Shown here in pieces: positions 1-6,477 of a stretch of 14,795 nt of DNA. The translations under genes and the position numbers were made by a program. Location of the stretch: positions 1 to 14,795 of the forward strand of contig JAJDZO010000065.1 in assembly GCA_022824605.1 (NCBI GenBank), in the 5' to 3' direction. Position 1 is the first letter of the stretch; each line of letters starts with the position of its first letter. Source of the DNA: Acidimicrobiia bacterium (GTDB lineage Bacteria; Actinomycetota; Acidimicrobiia; Acidimicrobiales; Aldehydirespiratoraceae). A model generated the notes under the pieces. The model was not told the origin of the DNA, ran no database searches, and was given only the letters and a program-made list of their open reading frames with translations.

Positions 1-660
1 GCGACGTAGCCGTTCTGTCTCCAACAGGAACCGCTTGTGGACCTTGGCACCGGTCACCGGATCCAGTTCGCCGCGCAGATGCACCATGCCGTCGTCGCCG
101 TTCCACAAACACAGCCGCCTGCGGGCCCTCTGCCGCCGATACTCACCCTCGCCGCCATCGTGTTGTCGCTTCACCACCCAACGCCCAGCCTCTTTGGCGA
201 AGTGTTCAGGCGACATCCCCGCCGCCTTCTCCAACAAGTCCGAATCGCCTTCGACCTGGCCGGTGCTCGTCCTTCCCGAGGCTCTAGCCAATGTCTTGGC
301 ATTCGCAATCGGGATCTGCCCGGCCTCGACGGCACCGCGCACCGCAGGCATTGCCTGCAACCGCTCAGCGGTCTGAACCTGCCCCGCTGCCTCGCGCCGC
401 GACAGGCCCGCAGCCTGTGCCAGCACCCCCACACCGGAGTCGCCGTGACGCTCACGTCCCGCGATGCTGGCCGCCGCGTCGGCTTGCAGCACCGCCAACT
501 GCCCGCCGAAGGTCTTGCAGTCCCCCAGCAGCACCCGCAGATCCGACGTCGATGTGGCCGCATCGTTGGCCAGCCGGATCAACTCCGCCAGCCCCTCCCG
601 CACCCGTCGTGCCGTGTTCACAACCATGCGCAGATAATGCCAGAGGGGTATGACAGTCAT
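1..660 (-). CDS. DUF222 (13E12-repeat family) protein, N-terminal part, cut by window edge
   Basis: An open minus-strand frame begins at ATG 660 and runs off the left edge after 220 codons without a stop. The order of features matches the DUF222 domain common in actinobacterial HNH proteins: a leucine/arginine-rich helical start, a G-x-L-x-Q-x-A-x-L-S-R-R-E-A segment (residues 79-91), the P-A-V-R-G-A-V-E-A-G-Q-I stretch (105-116), an L-L-E-K-A-A-G-M-S-P segment (142-151) and the R-R-L-x-L-W-N-G-D-D-G-M-V-H-L-R-G-E-L-D-P core (181-201). In this family an HNH nuclease motif usually follows at the C-terminus; that part is outside the window, so nuclease activity is inferred, not seen. No clear Shine-Dalgarno precedes ATG 660; ATG 627 is an alternative start. 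It is divergent from the vsr gene, with an inverted repeat between them. The biological role of the family is not established. Confidence 0.8.
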   Translation of the reverse strand, partial: MTVIPLWHYLRMVVNTARRVREGLAELIRLANDAATSTSDLRVLLGDCKTFGGQLAVLQADAAASIAGRERHGDSGVGVLAQAAGLSRREAAGQVQTAERLQAMPAVRGAVEAGQIPIANAKTLARASGRTSTGQVEGDSDLLEKAAGMSPEHFAKEAGRWVVKRQHDGGEGEYRRQRARRRLCLWNGDDGMVHLRGELDPVTGAKVHKRFLLETERLRR

Positions 661-679
661 GATGCGTCCGCCAACCGGC

Positions 680-704
680 GCAGTCCGTTGGCTGGCCGGA
701 CTGC
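680..704. promoter_or_regulatory. Inverted repeat between divergent DUF222 and vsr genes
   Basis: Perfect 8-bp arms, gcagtccg (680-687) and cggactgc (697-704), flank a 9-base spacer. A second element, the 12-bp palindrome agcgccggcgct, follows at 713-724. Both lie in the gap between the starts of the two divergent genes, a usual place for an operator, but no promoter hexamers are recognisable and there is no T-run to make it a terminator. Confidence 0.3.
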
Positions 705-753
705 TAACAGCTAGCGCCGGCGCTCTCGGCGCTTGACCGTTACGGTCCGGTGG

Positions 754-1203
754 ATGGGAGCGGACTCGGGGAACGAGTCATGGGCTTCGTCGCCTGCGAC
801 CCGCAAGTCGATGCAGGGCAATCGCAGCCGCGACACCAAGCCCGAGCTCGCCGTGCGCTCCGCCGTGCATCGACGAGGCATCAGGTTCCGGGTATCGGTG
901 CGGCCTCAGCGGGAGCTGGCTCGCACCGCCGACCTAGTCCTACGCAAGACGCGCATCGCCGTGTTCGTCGACGGCTGCTACTGGCACGGATGCCCGGACC
1001 ACCACACCCAGCCAGCCACCAACGCCCAGTACTGGGCTGACAAGATCGCCCGCAACGTCGAGCGCGACAGCGAGACCACCGCGTATCTGCAGCGGGCCGG
1101 GTGGACCGTTCTGCGCTTCTGGGAGCACGAGGATCCTGAGGCCGTGGCCGACCGAGTCCAAACGGCCGTGCAGTCGGCGCTCGCGAGTCGGGGTGGCGGT
1201 TGA
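754..1203 (+). CDS. vsr: Very short patch repair endonuclease (Vsr family)
   Basis: The 149-residue product matches Vsr, which nicks next to T:G mismatches left when 5-methylcytosine deaminates and starts short-patch repair. Visible family marks are S-W-A-S-S-P (9-14), the N-R-S-R-D-T-K-P-E-L segment with the acidic residue Glu31, the T-A-D-L-V metal-binding Asp60, V-D-G-C-Y-W-H-G-C-P (72-81) with His78 at the place of the E. coli catalytic His69, N90-x2-Y-W, K-I-x2-N-V-x-R-D (98-105), G-W (116-117) and F-W-E-H-E (122-126). The length is normal for the family. I chose ATG 754 because conserved sequence begins soon after; an in-frame TTG at 733 would add seven residues. Vsr is normally encoded beside a cytosine-5 methyltransferase, but none is present on either side in the window. 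The next plus-strand gene is an HNH endonuclease about 1 kb downstream. Confidence 0.9.
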   Translation: MGADSGNESWASSPATRKSMQGNRSRDTKPELAVRSAVHRRGIRFRVSVRPQRELARTADLVLRKTRIAVFVDGCYWHGCPDHHTQPATNAQYWADKIARNVERDSETTAYLQRAGWTVLRFWEHEDPEAVADRVQTAVQSALASRGGG

Positions 1204-1597
1204 AACTACAGTAGATGTAGCAGATCACTGCCGCTGCTGGACGCCGCCGGGACCCGTCACTAGGTCGAGGACTTCAGCCTCTACCCTCCGTGCCTCGCCA
1301 CCACGCTGACCAGGCCCGGTCAGGGGCCCAGGCCCCATCTCCACAGAACTCTGCCCAGACGGATACTGCAAAAACCAACTCTGCTGATGCAGCAGGACAT
1401 ACCGCTCGGTCGGCCTCTTCATCAACTATAAGGGTCGTGCCTGAACGCGTCGACGACCCCGATGTGGACGACCTGCTGATGGCGCGATCCGGTGATCGCT
1501 ACGGTCGTACCGTCCGCTTCGATGCGCCGTCACGATCGACGGCGGTGCCGACCAGCGACTGTCGGGGACGCGGTGACTGTCGGGGACGCGGTGTCGG
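1204..1597. other. Stretch without a supported gene
   Basis: No convincing gene on either strand. It starts right after the vsr stop with a weak 5-bp stem (ctaca/tgtag, 1206-1220) and contains the exact 18-bp tandem duplication listed separately. A plus-strand open frame at about 1430-1600 has a somewhat protein-like composition but no family resemblance, and it continues as antisense of the 82-residue minus-strand ORF, so I do not call it. No tRNA, terminator with a T-run or CRISPR-like repeat is visible. Confidence 0.5.
1557..1592. repeat. Exact tandem duplication of an 18-bp unit
   Basis: The unit gactgtcggggacgcggt occurs twice back to back, at 1557-1574 and 1575-1592, with no mismatch. 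It lies just downstream of the 82-residue minus-strand ORF. Eighteen bases is a multiple of three, so the duplication would keep frame if the stretch were ever translated. Confidence 0.9.
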
Positions 1598-1846
1598 TCA
1601 CGGCCCGTACCTCAACGCCCACTCGATCTTCCTAGCGAGGCCTTCGGCGGCTTCCAGTTCAATGGCTCGGGACCGGTCAATACGGTCGATTTGTTCCGAG
1701 TCGGGTTCATCGAAGCCGAGAGCACCGTCGGCGTCCTCAATCGCCCGGCGGTGCGTCCAGGCCGCGTGCCAGCGCACCGCCGCGCCCACCACCTCATCCT
1801 TGGTTCCGGCCTCCAGCATGTCGACCACATCTTGCGCGTTGCTCAT
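1598..1846 (-). CDS. Small acidic hypothetical protein (82 aa)
   Basis: I do not recognise this protein. In its favour, it starts with ATG 1846, shows strongly G/C-biased third codon positions like the real genes here, and has a natural amphipathic, acidic composition (many Asp/Glu, a W-H-A-A-W-T-H-R-R patch around residues 26-34, and a helical R-A-I-E-L-E-A-A-E-G-L-A-R-K-I segment near the C-terminus). There is no signal peptide or membrane segment. The start codon overlaps the stop of the upstream small ORF as ATGA, which suggests coupled translation. It lies between two DNA-cleaving enzymes, vsr and the HNH gene, but on the opposite strand. It could be a cargo gene of a mobile or defence-type region; function unknown. 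Confidence 0.5.
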   Translation of the reverse strand: MSNAQDVVDMLEAGTKDEVVGAAVRWHAAWTHRRAIEDADGALGFDEPDSEQIDRIDRSRAIELEAAEGLARKIEWALRYGP

Positions 1847-1977
1847 CGGGCTGTCCCACGGTCTCGCTGTCCAACGAGGATCGACCGGGCGGCGGTGACA
1901 CAGTTGCGGTTGGTGTCGCGCTGACGCGCCGCGCGCCGACGGTGCGGCTCGGCGGCGGTATGGGACATGGCGTTCAT
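1843..1977 (-). CDS. Possible tiny arginine-rich ORF upstream of and coupled to the 82-aa ORF
   Basis: A 44-codon frame from ATG 1977 (or 41 codons from ATG 1968) ends in TGA at 1845-1843, overlapping the ATG of the next ORF by the ATGA arrangement. The product is short and very basic, with an R-R-R-A-A-R-Q-R-D-T-N-R-N run in its middle. Third positions are mostly G/C. It begins one base after the TAG (1981-1979) that ends the remnant frame upstream, so three minus-strand frames follow each other almost without gaps. No family is recognisable, and for so short an ORF the coding claim is weak. Confidence 0.3.
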   Translation of the reverse strand: MNAMSHTAAEPHRRRAARQRDTNRNCVTAARSILVGQRDRGTAR

Positions 1978-1978
1978 G

Positions 1979-2170
1979 CTACGCCCCGACCGCGTTGGGG
2001 TCCACAATCCATCCGACGGCGCGGCTGACGGCGGCGTACGCGCCGATAGTGCCGGAATGCCTCCAATCCGGAGAGCCGGACGTAGCCGAGCGCGGAGGTG
2101 CCGAACCAACCGTCCCAGAACCCGAACCACAGATCCGGTTCGTCAGTGCGGTGCTTCTTCTTCTCTTGGG
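1979..2170 (-). pseudogene. Possible frameshifted gene remnant
   Basis: Reading the minus strand, one frame gives a protein-like stretch rich in W, F, G and Y (D-E-P-D-L-W-F-G-F-W-D-G-W-F-G-T-S-A-L-G-Y, about 2125-2065). Around 2045-2060 the good third-position bias moves to another frame, which reads G-A-Y-A-A-V-S-R-A-V-G-W-I-V-D-P-N and stops at TAG 1981-1979. Neither frame has a convincing start codon. This looks like the end of a gene broken by one indel, but I cannot name the family, and the judgement rests on composition alone. Confidence 0.25.
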
Positions 2171-2230
2171 AGCACGAGCACCCAGAGGCTGCGGCCGAAC
2201 CCAGTCCTAGTGGCCGGCTAGGTTGAGAGC

Positions 2231-3220
2231 GTGAAGTCGCTGAGCGATCTTGTCGACCTCACGGAGGCGCAAGCGCGATCGCAATGGGGCAAGGTCTTGC
2301 AACGACAACCGAGACCTCGTCAGGAGCCGTTCGCGCCGGTAGAGGTCATCCTGTGCTACGGGCTGTTCAGGCTGGTTGATCCGCACCGCTACCGCGGAGG
2401 GTCAACCGACCAGGCACCGCCGATCGTGCACAGGTTGTCCAACCTGTTCAAGCGGTCGCCCGGGTCCATCACCAGCAAGATGAAGAACCTCGACGGTTCA
2501 CTGTCCAACTCGGGCGCGCATGAGTGGCGATTCTTCGCCGAGATGTCCGTCGACATCCGTCAGTTTCCCAGGCTGTACGACCGCGTGCTGCTCGCAGCGC
2601 GAGACATGGGAATTGGACCGGAGCGCCTGCCGGACTTCCTCGCCTTCGAGGGTTCGGGCGACTTCGATCTTCTCGGCCAAGAGGAACTGGCCCGACACAC
2701 CCTGGATGAAGTTGTCACGATCCGGGCCGCGAGACACCGCGCTCGGCTATTGGCTGACGACGCTTCCACCACGCGATTGGCAGAACACCAGGTGCGCCTA
2801 GGACAGCATCGATTCGCGAGAAGCGTCCTGGCGAACTACGGCAACAGTTGCGCATTCTGCGGCTTCGCGCCCCGATCACTTCCCAGACACAAACTGCTGG
2901 TGGCATCTCACATCAAGCCGTGGGCCGTCTGCAACGACAAAGAACGCTTGGACGAGCGCAACGGCGTAGCGGCATGCGGAGTGCACGACGCCGCTTTCGA
3001 CACCGGGCTCATCACGGTGAACGGCGGCTTACGCGTCCACCGCGCACAGCGTCTGGAGATCAGCGCGCGTGACGATCCCGGCGTGGATCGCTACTTTGGG
3101 CGGGTCCTCCGCACCAGGCTGGTGTTGCCGAGCGGCGCGATCGCGCCGGATAGCGCCTACCTGGAGTGGCACCGCGAGAACGTCTACGTTGGCGGTGGTT
3201 CGGCCAAAGCAACCAAGTAG
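2231..3220 (+). CDS. HNH endonuclease (HNH_2-type), probable restriction-type nuclease
   Basis: The 329-residue protein has two parts. The N-terminal two thirds carry an L-F-K-R-S-P-G-S-I-T-S-K-M-K-N-L segment (72-87), a pattern seen in the DNA-binding front halves of some HNH restriction-like enzymes. The C-terminal third is a treble-clef HNH: Y-G-N-S-C-A-F-C-G with C207/C210, L-L-V-A-S-H-I-K-P-W with His227, then R-N-G-V-A-A-C-G-V-H-D-A-A-F-D with N244, C249 and H252, followed by G-L-I-T-V. These match the HNH_2 (PF13391) layout, where the first His of the motif and the later Asn/His make the active site. The start is GTG 2231, with a modest GAGAG four bases before it. No partner methyltransferase is visible, so it may be an orphan, a methylation-dependent nuclease, or part of a system lying elsewhere. 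Substrate specificity cannot be read. Confidence 0.8.
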   Translation: MKSLSDLVDLTEAQARSQWGKVLQRQPRPRQEPFAPVEVILCYGLFRLVDPHRYRGGSTDQAPPIVHRLSNLFKRSPGSITSKMKNLDGSLSNSGAHEWRFFAEMSVDIRQFPRLYDRVLLAARDMGIGPERLPDFLAFEGSGDFDLLGQEELARHTLDEVVTIRAARHRARLLADDASTTRLAEHQVRLGQHRFARSVLANYGNSCAFCGFAPRSLPRHKLLVASHIKPWAVCNDKERLDERNGVAACGVHDAAFDTGLITVNGGLRVHRAQRLEISARDDPGVDRYFGRVLRTRLVLPSGAIAPDSAYLEWHRENVYVGGGSAKATK

Positions 3221-3237
3221 CCCGGAAGGCCCGCTGG

Positions 3238-3680
3238 CTAGGTGCCCGCGCCCGTGGCGGCGGACATGAAGTTGCGGTAGAGCTGCTGGGCGGCGGAGAC
3301 GAAGCCGTCCAGGTGGCGGTCGGCGTCGGCTGCGAGGGATTCAATGGAGCCGGGTCCCAGGGTCGACTCCAGCGCCTGGCGGTAGGCGGGGATCTCGCCC
3401 CAGTTGCGGACGGTGTCGTCCTCGACCTCCACGTGGTACTGCATCGACTAGGCGCGCTCGCCCGCCCGCATGGCCTGCACCCGGCACACCGGGGAGCTGG
3501 CTAGCACCACGGCGTCCTCCGGCGGCTGGGCCACGGCCACTGAATGCCACTGCAGAGCGTGCCGTTGCTCGGCCACCCGGTCGAAGATCGGGTCGGCGCG
3601 GCCCTCAGGAGTCAGCTCCACCGGCAGCACCCCGATCTCGGGCGGGCGCTGCGGGCCGCATGTGCCGCCCAGGGGGCCAG
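3238..3680 (-). pseudogene. Decayed class-I glutamine amidotransferase (GATase1), 5'-truncated with in-frame stop
   Basis: The minus-strand frame ending at TAG 3240-3238 reads like the C-terminal two thirds of a GATase1 protein (GMP-synthase-type glutaminase fold). It runs from P-L-G-G-T-C-G-P-Q-R-P-P-E-I-G through F-D-R-V-A-E-Q-R-H-A-L-Q-W-H-S to the M-Q-Y-H-V-E-V motif holding the triad His and Glu, then W-G-E-I-P-A-Y-R-Q-A-L-E and a L-Y-R-N-F-M end. Two lesions are visible. The first part, including the nucleophile-elbow G-x-C-x-G, is absent upstream of about 3680. A TAG at 3450-3448 interrupts the frame just before S-M-Q-Y-H-V-E, where relatives usually have Tyr, so a single-base Tyr-to-stop change is likely. 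The frame is otherwise unbroken across the stop, suggesting recent decay. It is convergent with the HNH gene, 17 bases away. The 3681-3796 stretch holds nothing recognisable. Confidence 0.75.
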
Positions 3681-3796
3681 TCGGTCTCTGACTAAAGAGG
3701 CAGGGCCACCGGCTGCTGGCTGACGGAGACGTGCCGTCGGGATTTGAAGTGTCATGAGGCCAGGCAGTGTGCACTGCTGACAGCTCAGGCCGCTGG

Positions 3797-4615
3797 TTAG
3801 GGCTCGATCAGGGGGAATACCTTTCCGGCGACCCGGTCGCCGGTCTGGAGGCCGTGGGGGAGCATCCGCCAGAACACTGCGGCCTGTTCGCCTAGGTCGA
3901 GGTAGCGGGTGTCGGGGTGGGCGTAGCGGGTCGACAGGCGTCTGAAGGGGCGGTCGGCTACCTCGCGGATGCCGGTGGCGTGCAGCATCCGGGAGTCGAT
4001 GGCCACCGCGTCGCCGGCTCTCAGATCCCAGGTGGTGACCGGGAACATCTCGGGGTCGGCGTCCACGTCGGGCACCGGCTCAAGCTCCGAGGCGCCGCCG
4101 ATGGTGTCGATCGATGACGAGAACTCGATCGGCGCATAGGTGACCCCGGTGGCGTGGGAGCCCTCCACCACCCGCAGGGCGGCATCGGCGCGCACGTCGT
4201 CGAGTGTCACCCAGATGGTGACGAAGGGCCGGTCGAGGTTGTAGTAGGGGTGGTCCTGGTGCCAGGGACTGCGCGACACCGCGCCGGGCTCCGAGCAGAA
4301 CCACTGGTCCTCGACCAGCACCGCGGCGTCGGCCCCGCACAATTCTGCGCCCAGCTCAGGCAGGTTCGACTGGTGGGTCGCCTCGGCGATGTCGGCGTCG
4401 TCGAACCATCGGAAGAGATCGCTGTCCACCTTGGGTTCGCCGGGCGGCGACAGCACCCCGTAGAACTGGCTGGGCCTGGCCTGGCAGCGCTCGATGGCGG
4501 CGTGCAGCCGTTCGCACCAGTGATCGTTGAGCAGCCCGGGAACCACCACCGCGCCCCGCTCGGCGAAAGCGGCTCGACGCTCGGTGCTGGTCGTGGAGCC
4601 GAACTCAGCGGGCAC
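3797..4615 (-). CDS. Phytanoyl-CoA dioxygenase (PhyH)-family Fe(II)/2-oxoglutarate oxygenase
   Basis: The 272-residue product has the PhyH/EctD-type double-stranded beta-helix signature. W-H-Q-D-H-P holds the H119-x-D121 iron ligands, R-M-L-H-A-T-G supplies the distal ligand His212, and the R-R-L-S-T-R-Y segment (226-231) carries the arginine expected to bind 2-oxoglutarate. An acidic F-R-W-F-D-D-A-D-I segment and L-V-E-D-Q-W-F (100-106) are also family-like. The enzyme should be cytosolic and couple 2-oxoglutarate decarboxylation to hydroxylation of an unknown substrate. The GTG start at 4615 overlaps the end of the Rieske large-subunit gene by 11 bases (GTG before its TGA), so it is the last gene of that operon. 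It probably acts on the imported compound or on the product of the Rieske oxygenase. Some PhyH proteins in such clusters act in toxin or osmolyte modification instead, so the step is inference. Confidence 0.85.
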   Translation of the reverse strand: MPAEFGSTTSTERRAAFAERGAVVVPGLLNDHWCERLHAAIERCQARPSQFYGVLSPPGEPKVDSDLFRWFDDADIAEATHQSNLPELGAELCGADAAVLVEDQWFCSEPGAVSRSPWHQDHPYYNLDRPFVTIWVTLDDVRADAALRVVEGSHATGVTYAPIEFSSSIDTIGGASELEPVPDVDADPEMFPVTTWDLRAGDAVAIDSRMLHATGIREVADRPFRRLSTRYAHPDTRYLDLGEQAAVFWRMLPHGLQTGDRVAGKVFPLIEP

Positions 4616-5876
4616 GGGTCGGGGCGGGGTTTGTCATCAGGTTGGCGTAGTGGGCGAGGTAGCGGCGCTGGGGCGCCTCGGAGGTGATCGGTCCGTAGAT
4701 GGAGCCGTCGGCGGTGCTGTCGTCGGGCAGCCCGCGGCTCATGTCGATCCACTCCATCTCCGGGATGGACAGGCCCCGCTGGACCCGCTCGAACATGTCG
4801 AGGTCGTCGGGGGTGCCGAAGTTGACGAAGTCCTCGTCCACCCGCAGGCGCAGCAGGTCGATCTCGGGCGGTGCTCCCGGCGCGGAGGTGAGCCACAGCT
4901 GCAGCCTCGTGCGGTCCACGGCCACGGGCTCGACCACCAGCAGCTGGTTGCCCACGAAGATCAGGTTCGGGAACAGCGAGAGGTTGAGCATGCTGCCGGT
5001 GGCCAGGTCGAGCAGCTCGGCGGCGCCTGCGTCGGCCAGCGTCGACTCCAACGGCTCGCGGAAGGGCACGTCGCGCATGGTGGCCCACGGCCCCTGGGGG
5101 ATGCCCGGGCGCTGGTCCACCACCATATGGCCGTTGCGCAGCGCCTTGGACACCATCGGGGTGGAGCCCGGATCGCGGGCCAGCACCGTCTCGGTGTCGA
5201 CCATCTCGCCCAGCGTGTTGTAGGAGTGGTGGGCGAACGTGGCGTGCAGGCCGTCGGCCGCGTTGTCCCACGACAGCTTCCAGTTGCCGGCGAACTCCAG
5301 GAGCTGCGGCGACCCCATCACCGCCATCGCGCCGCCGGGATGGCGGTCGATGATGGTGTCGAGCGCCTCGCGGGCCTCGCCCAGCCAGCATTCCAGCGGC
5401 TCGGGGTCGGCGTTGAGGGTGGCGAACACAAAGCCCCGGTAACTGGCGGCCCCCAGGCGGCCCATCGAGAGCGTCGAATAGTCCTCCACTGGGTGGTCGG
5501 CGGGGAACGGAATGGCCACCAGGGTGCCGTCGGGCGAGTAGGTCCAGCCGTGGTAGGGGCACACGAAGCGCTTGGCGCAGCCGCGCTCCTCACCGGCGAC
5601 CACAGTCCCCCGGTGTGCGCACCGGTTCAACAGCACGTTGATCCCGCCGTCGCGTCCCCGGGTCATCAGCACCGGCCGCAGACCTAGCGTGGTGGTGCGG
5701 TAGTCGCCCGGCTCGGGGATCTCGCTCTCGTGGCCCACGTAGCACCATGACGCGGCGAACACCCGGGTCATCTCCAGACCGAATACCTGCGGGTCGGTGT
5801 AGAGGCGGCGGTGGACCCGGTGGGCCTGGACCAGATGTTCGAAGTCGATGGTCGGCGGATCGAAGTCGGCGGTCAC
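4605..5876 (-). CDS. Rieske ring-hydroxylating oxygenase, large (alpha) subunit
   Basis: This 423-residue protein has both metal sites of the family. The N-terminal Rieske [2Fe-2S] motif is C86-x-H88 ... C106-x2-H109, within N-R-C-A-H-R-G and C-P-Y-H-G-W. The catalytic domain has N-W-K-L-S-W-D-N-A-A-D-G-L-H-A-T-F-A-H-H, giving the bridging Asp208 and iron ligands His211 and His216. The third ligand Asp probably lies in T-P-D-D-L-D-M-F-E-R-V-Q-R-G-L (355-369), a layout usual for aromatic-ring oxygenases. I start at GTG 5876 because AGGGG lies seven bases upstream and conserved sequence begins immediately; the frame is open further upstream but reads as low-complexity antisense of the beta gene. 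The gene follows the beta-subunit stop by 10 bases, its RBS overlapping that stop. It should insert O2 into an aromatic or similar ring using electrons from a ferredoxin/reductase, neither of which is encoded in the window. Substrate unknown. Confidence 0.92.
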   Translation of the reverse strand: MTADFDPPTIDFEHLVQAHRVHRRLYTDPQVFGLEMTRVFAASWCYVGHESEIPEPGDYRTTTLGLRPVLMTRGRDGGINVLLNRCAHRGTVVAGEERGCAKRFVCPYHGWTYSPDGTLVAIPFPADHPVEDYSTLSMGRLGAASYRGFVFATLNADPEPLECWLGEAREALDTIIDRHPGGAMAVMGSPQLLEFAGNWKLSWDNAADGLHATFAHHSYNTLGEMVDTETVLARDPGSTPMVSKALRNGHMVVDQRPGIPQGPWATMRDVPFREPLESTLADAGAAELLDLATGSMLNLSLFPNLIFVGNQLLVVEPVAVDRTRLQLWLTSAPGAPPEIDLLRLRVDEDFVNFGTPDDLDMFERVQRGLSIPEMEWIDMSRGLPDDSTADGSIYGPITSEAPQRRYLAHYANLMTNPAPTRAR

Positions 5877-5888
5877 GGCAGTACCCCT
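5877..5888 (-). promoter_or_regulatory. Ribosome binding site deciding the Rieske alpha start
   Basis: The minus strand has AGGGG (5888-5884), seven bases before GTG 5876. It overlaps the TAG stop of the beta gene (5889-5887), so ribosomes finishing beta can reload on alpha. This favours GTG 5876 over the long upstream extension of the frame. Confidence 0.65.
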
Positions 5889-6477
5889 ACAGCAGGAAGC
5901 TCGGGTTGCGGACGCCGGTACCCAGCGCGGGCACGACGAGGATCTTGGTGCGGCGCCGGAGATCGTCGCCGACGAGTTCGTGGATCTGGCAGCCGGCGAG
6001 CTGCTGGCGGCGGCCGTGGCGGTGCTCATCGATCAGCACGGTGGACCTGGTGACCAGACCTCCCGGTGCGGGCCAGGCCTCCACGCCGCCGACGATGCGG
6101 CTGGTGCGCGACGGCGGCTGCTGGCCCCAGGCCGACGGGTCGCGGCGCCATTCGACGCGCTCCGCCAGCCGTCGCCGGTCGTCAAGCAGCAGGGACTGGT
6201 CGGTGCCGGGGTGAGCGGGCGCCGAGAGCGGCACCCAGAGCACGGCGTCGTCGGTCCAGCCGAGGAGCCAGTCCTCGAAGCGCCCGGCGTCCAGCAGGCG
6301 GGCCTCATGCAGCAGCACCGGCGTCGCCGCGGCCGACAGTGCCGGGTCGGCCGGCGGGCGGTCGTCCATTCCGGCCAGCAGCGCGGCCAGTTCGTCGTAG
6401 CGGTCCAGAACCGCGCCCTGTTCACTCGACGCCTCTGGGATGGGACCCTCGGGCGGGATCGCGGCGGCGACGGTCAT
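5887..6477 (-). CDS. Rieske ring-hydroxylating oxygenase, small (beta) subunit
   Basis: The 196-residue product matches the NTF2/SnoaL-fold beta subunit of ring-hydroxylating dioxygenases. It has L-L-H-E-A-R-L-L-D-A-G-R-F-E-D-W-L-L (55-72) followed by T-D-D-A-V-L-W-V-P (75-83), the most conserved part of the family, then R-R-L-A-E-R-V-E-W (102-110) and S-R-T-S-R-I-V-G-G-V (123-132). The N-terminal 45 residues are a Pro/Ala/Glu-rich extension somewhat longer than usual. The beta subunit binds no metal; it builds the alpha3beta3 shell and can influence substrate choice. ATG 6477 overlaps the permease stop by four bases (ATGA), showing that transporter and oxygenase are translated from one message. 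The frame stays open far upstream as antisense/off-frame sequence of the permease, which I disregard. Confidence 0.87.
   Translation of the reverse strand: MTVAAAIPPEGPIPEASSEQGAVLDRYDELAALLAGMDDRPPADPALSAAATPVLLHEARLLDAGRFEDWLLGWTDDAVLWVPLSAPAHPGTDQSLLLDDRRRLAERVEWRRDPSAWGQQPPSRTSRIVGGVEAWPAPGGLVTRSTVLIDEHRHGRRQQLAGCQIHELVGDDLRRRTKILVVPALGTGVRNPSFLL

Noticed and set aside
1290..1898. A 202-codon plus-strand open frame
   Set aside because: Its second half is antisense to the better-looking 82-residue ORF, the rest is Ser/Arg/Ala-rich low-complexity sequence, and no family resemblance is visible.
3764..3777. Small hairpin (gcagtg/cactgc) after the PhyH stop, considered as operon terminator
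   Set aside because: Only 6 bp with a 2-base loop, and no T-run follows on the minus strand.
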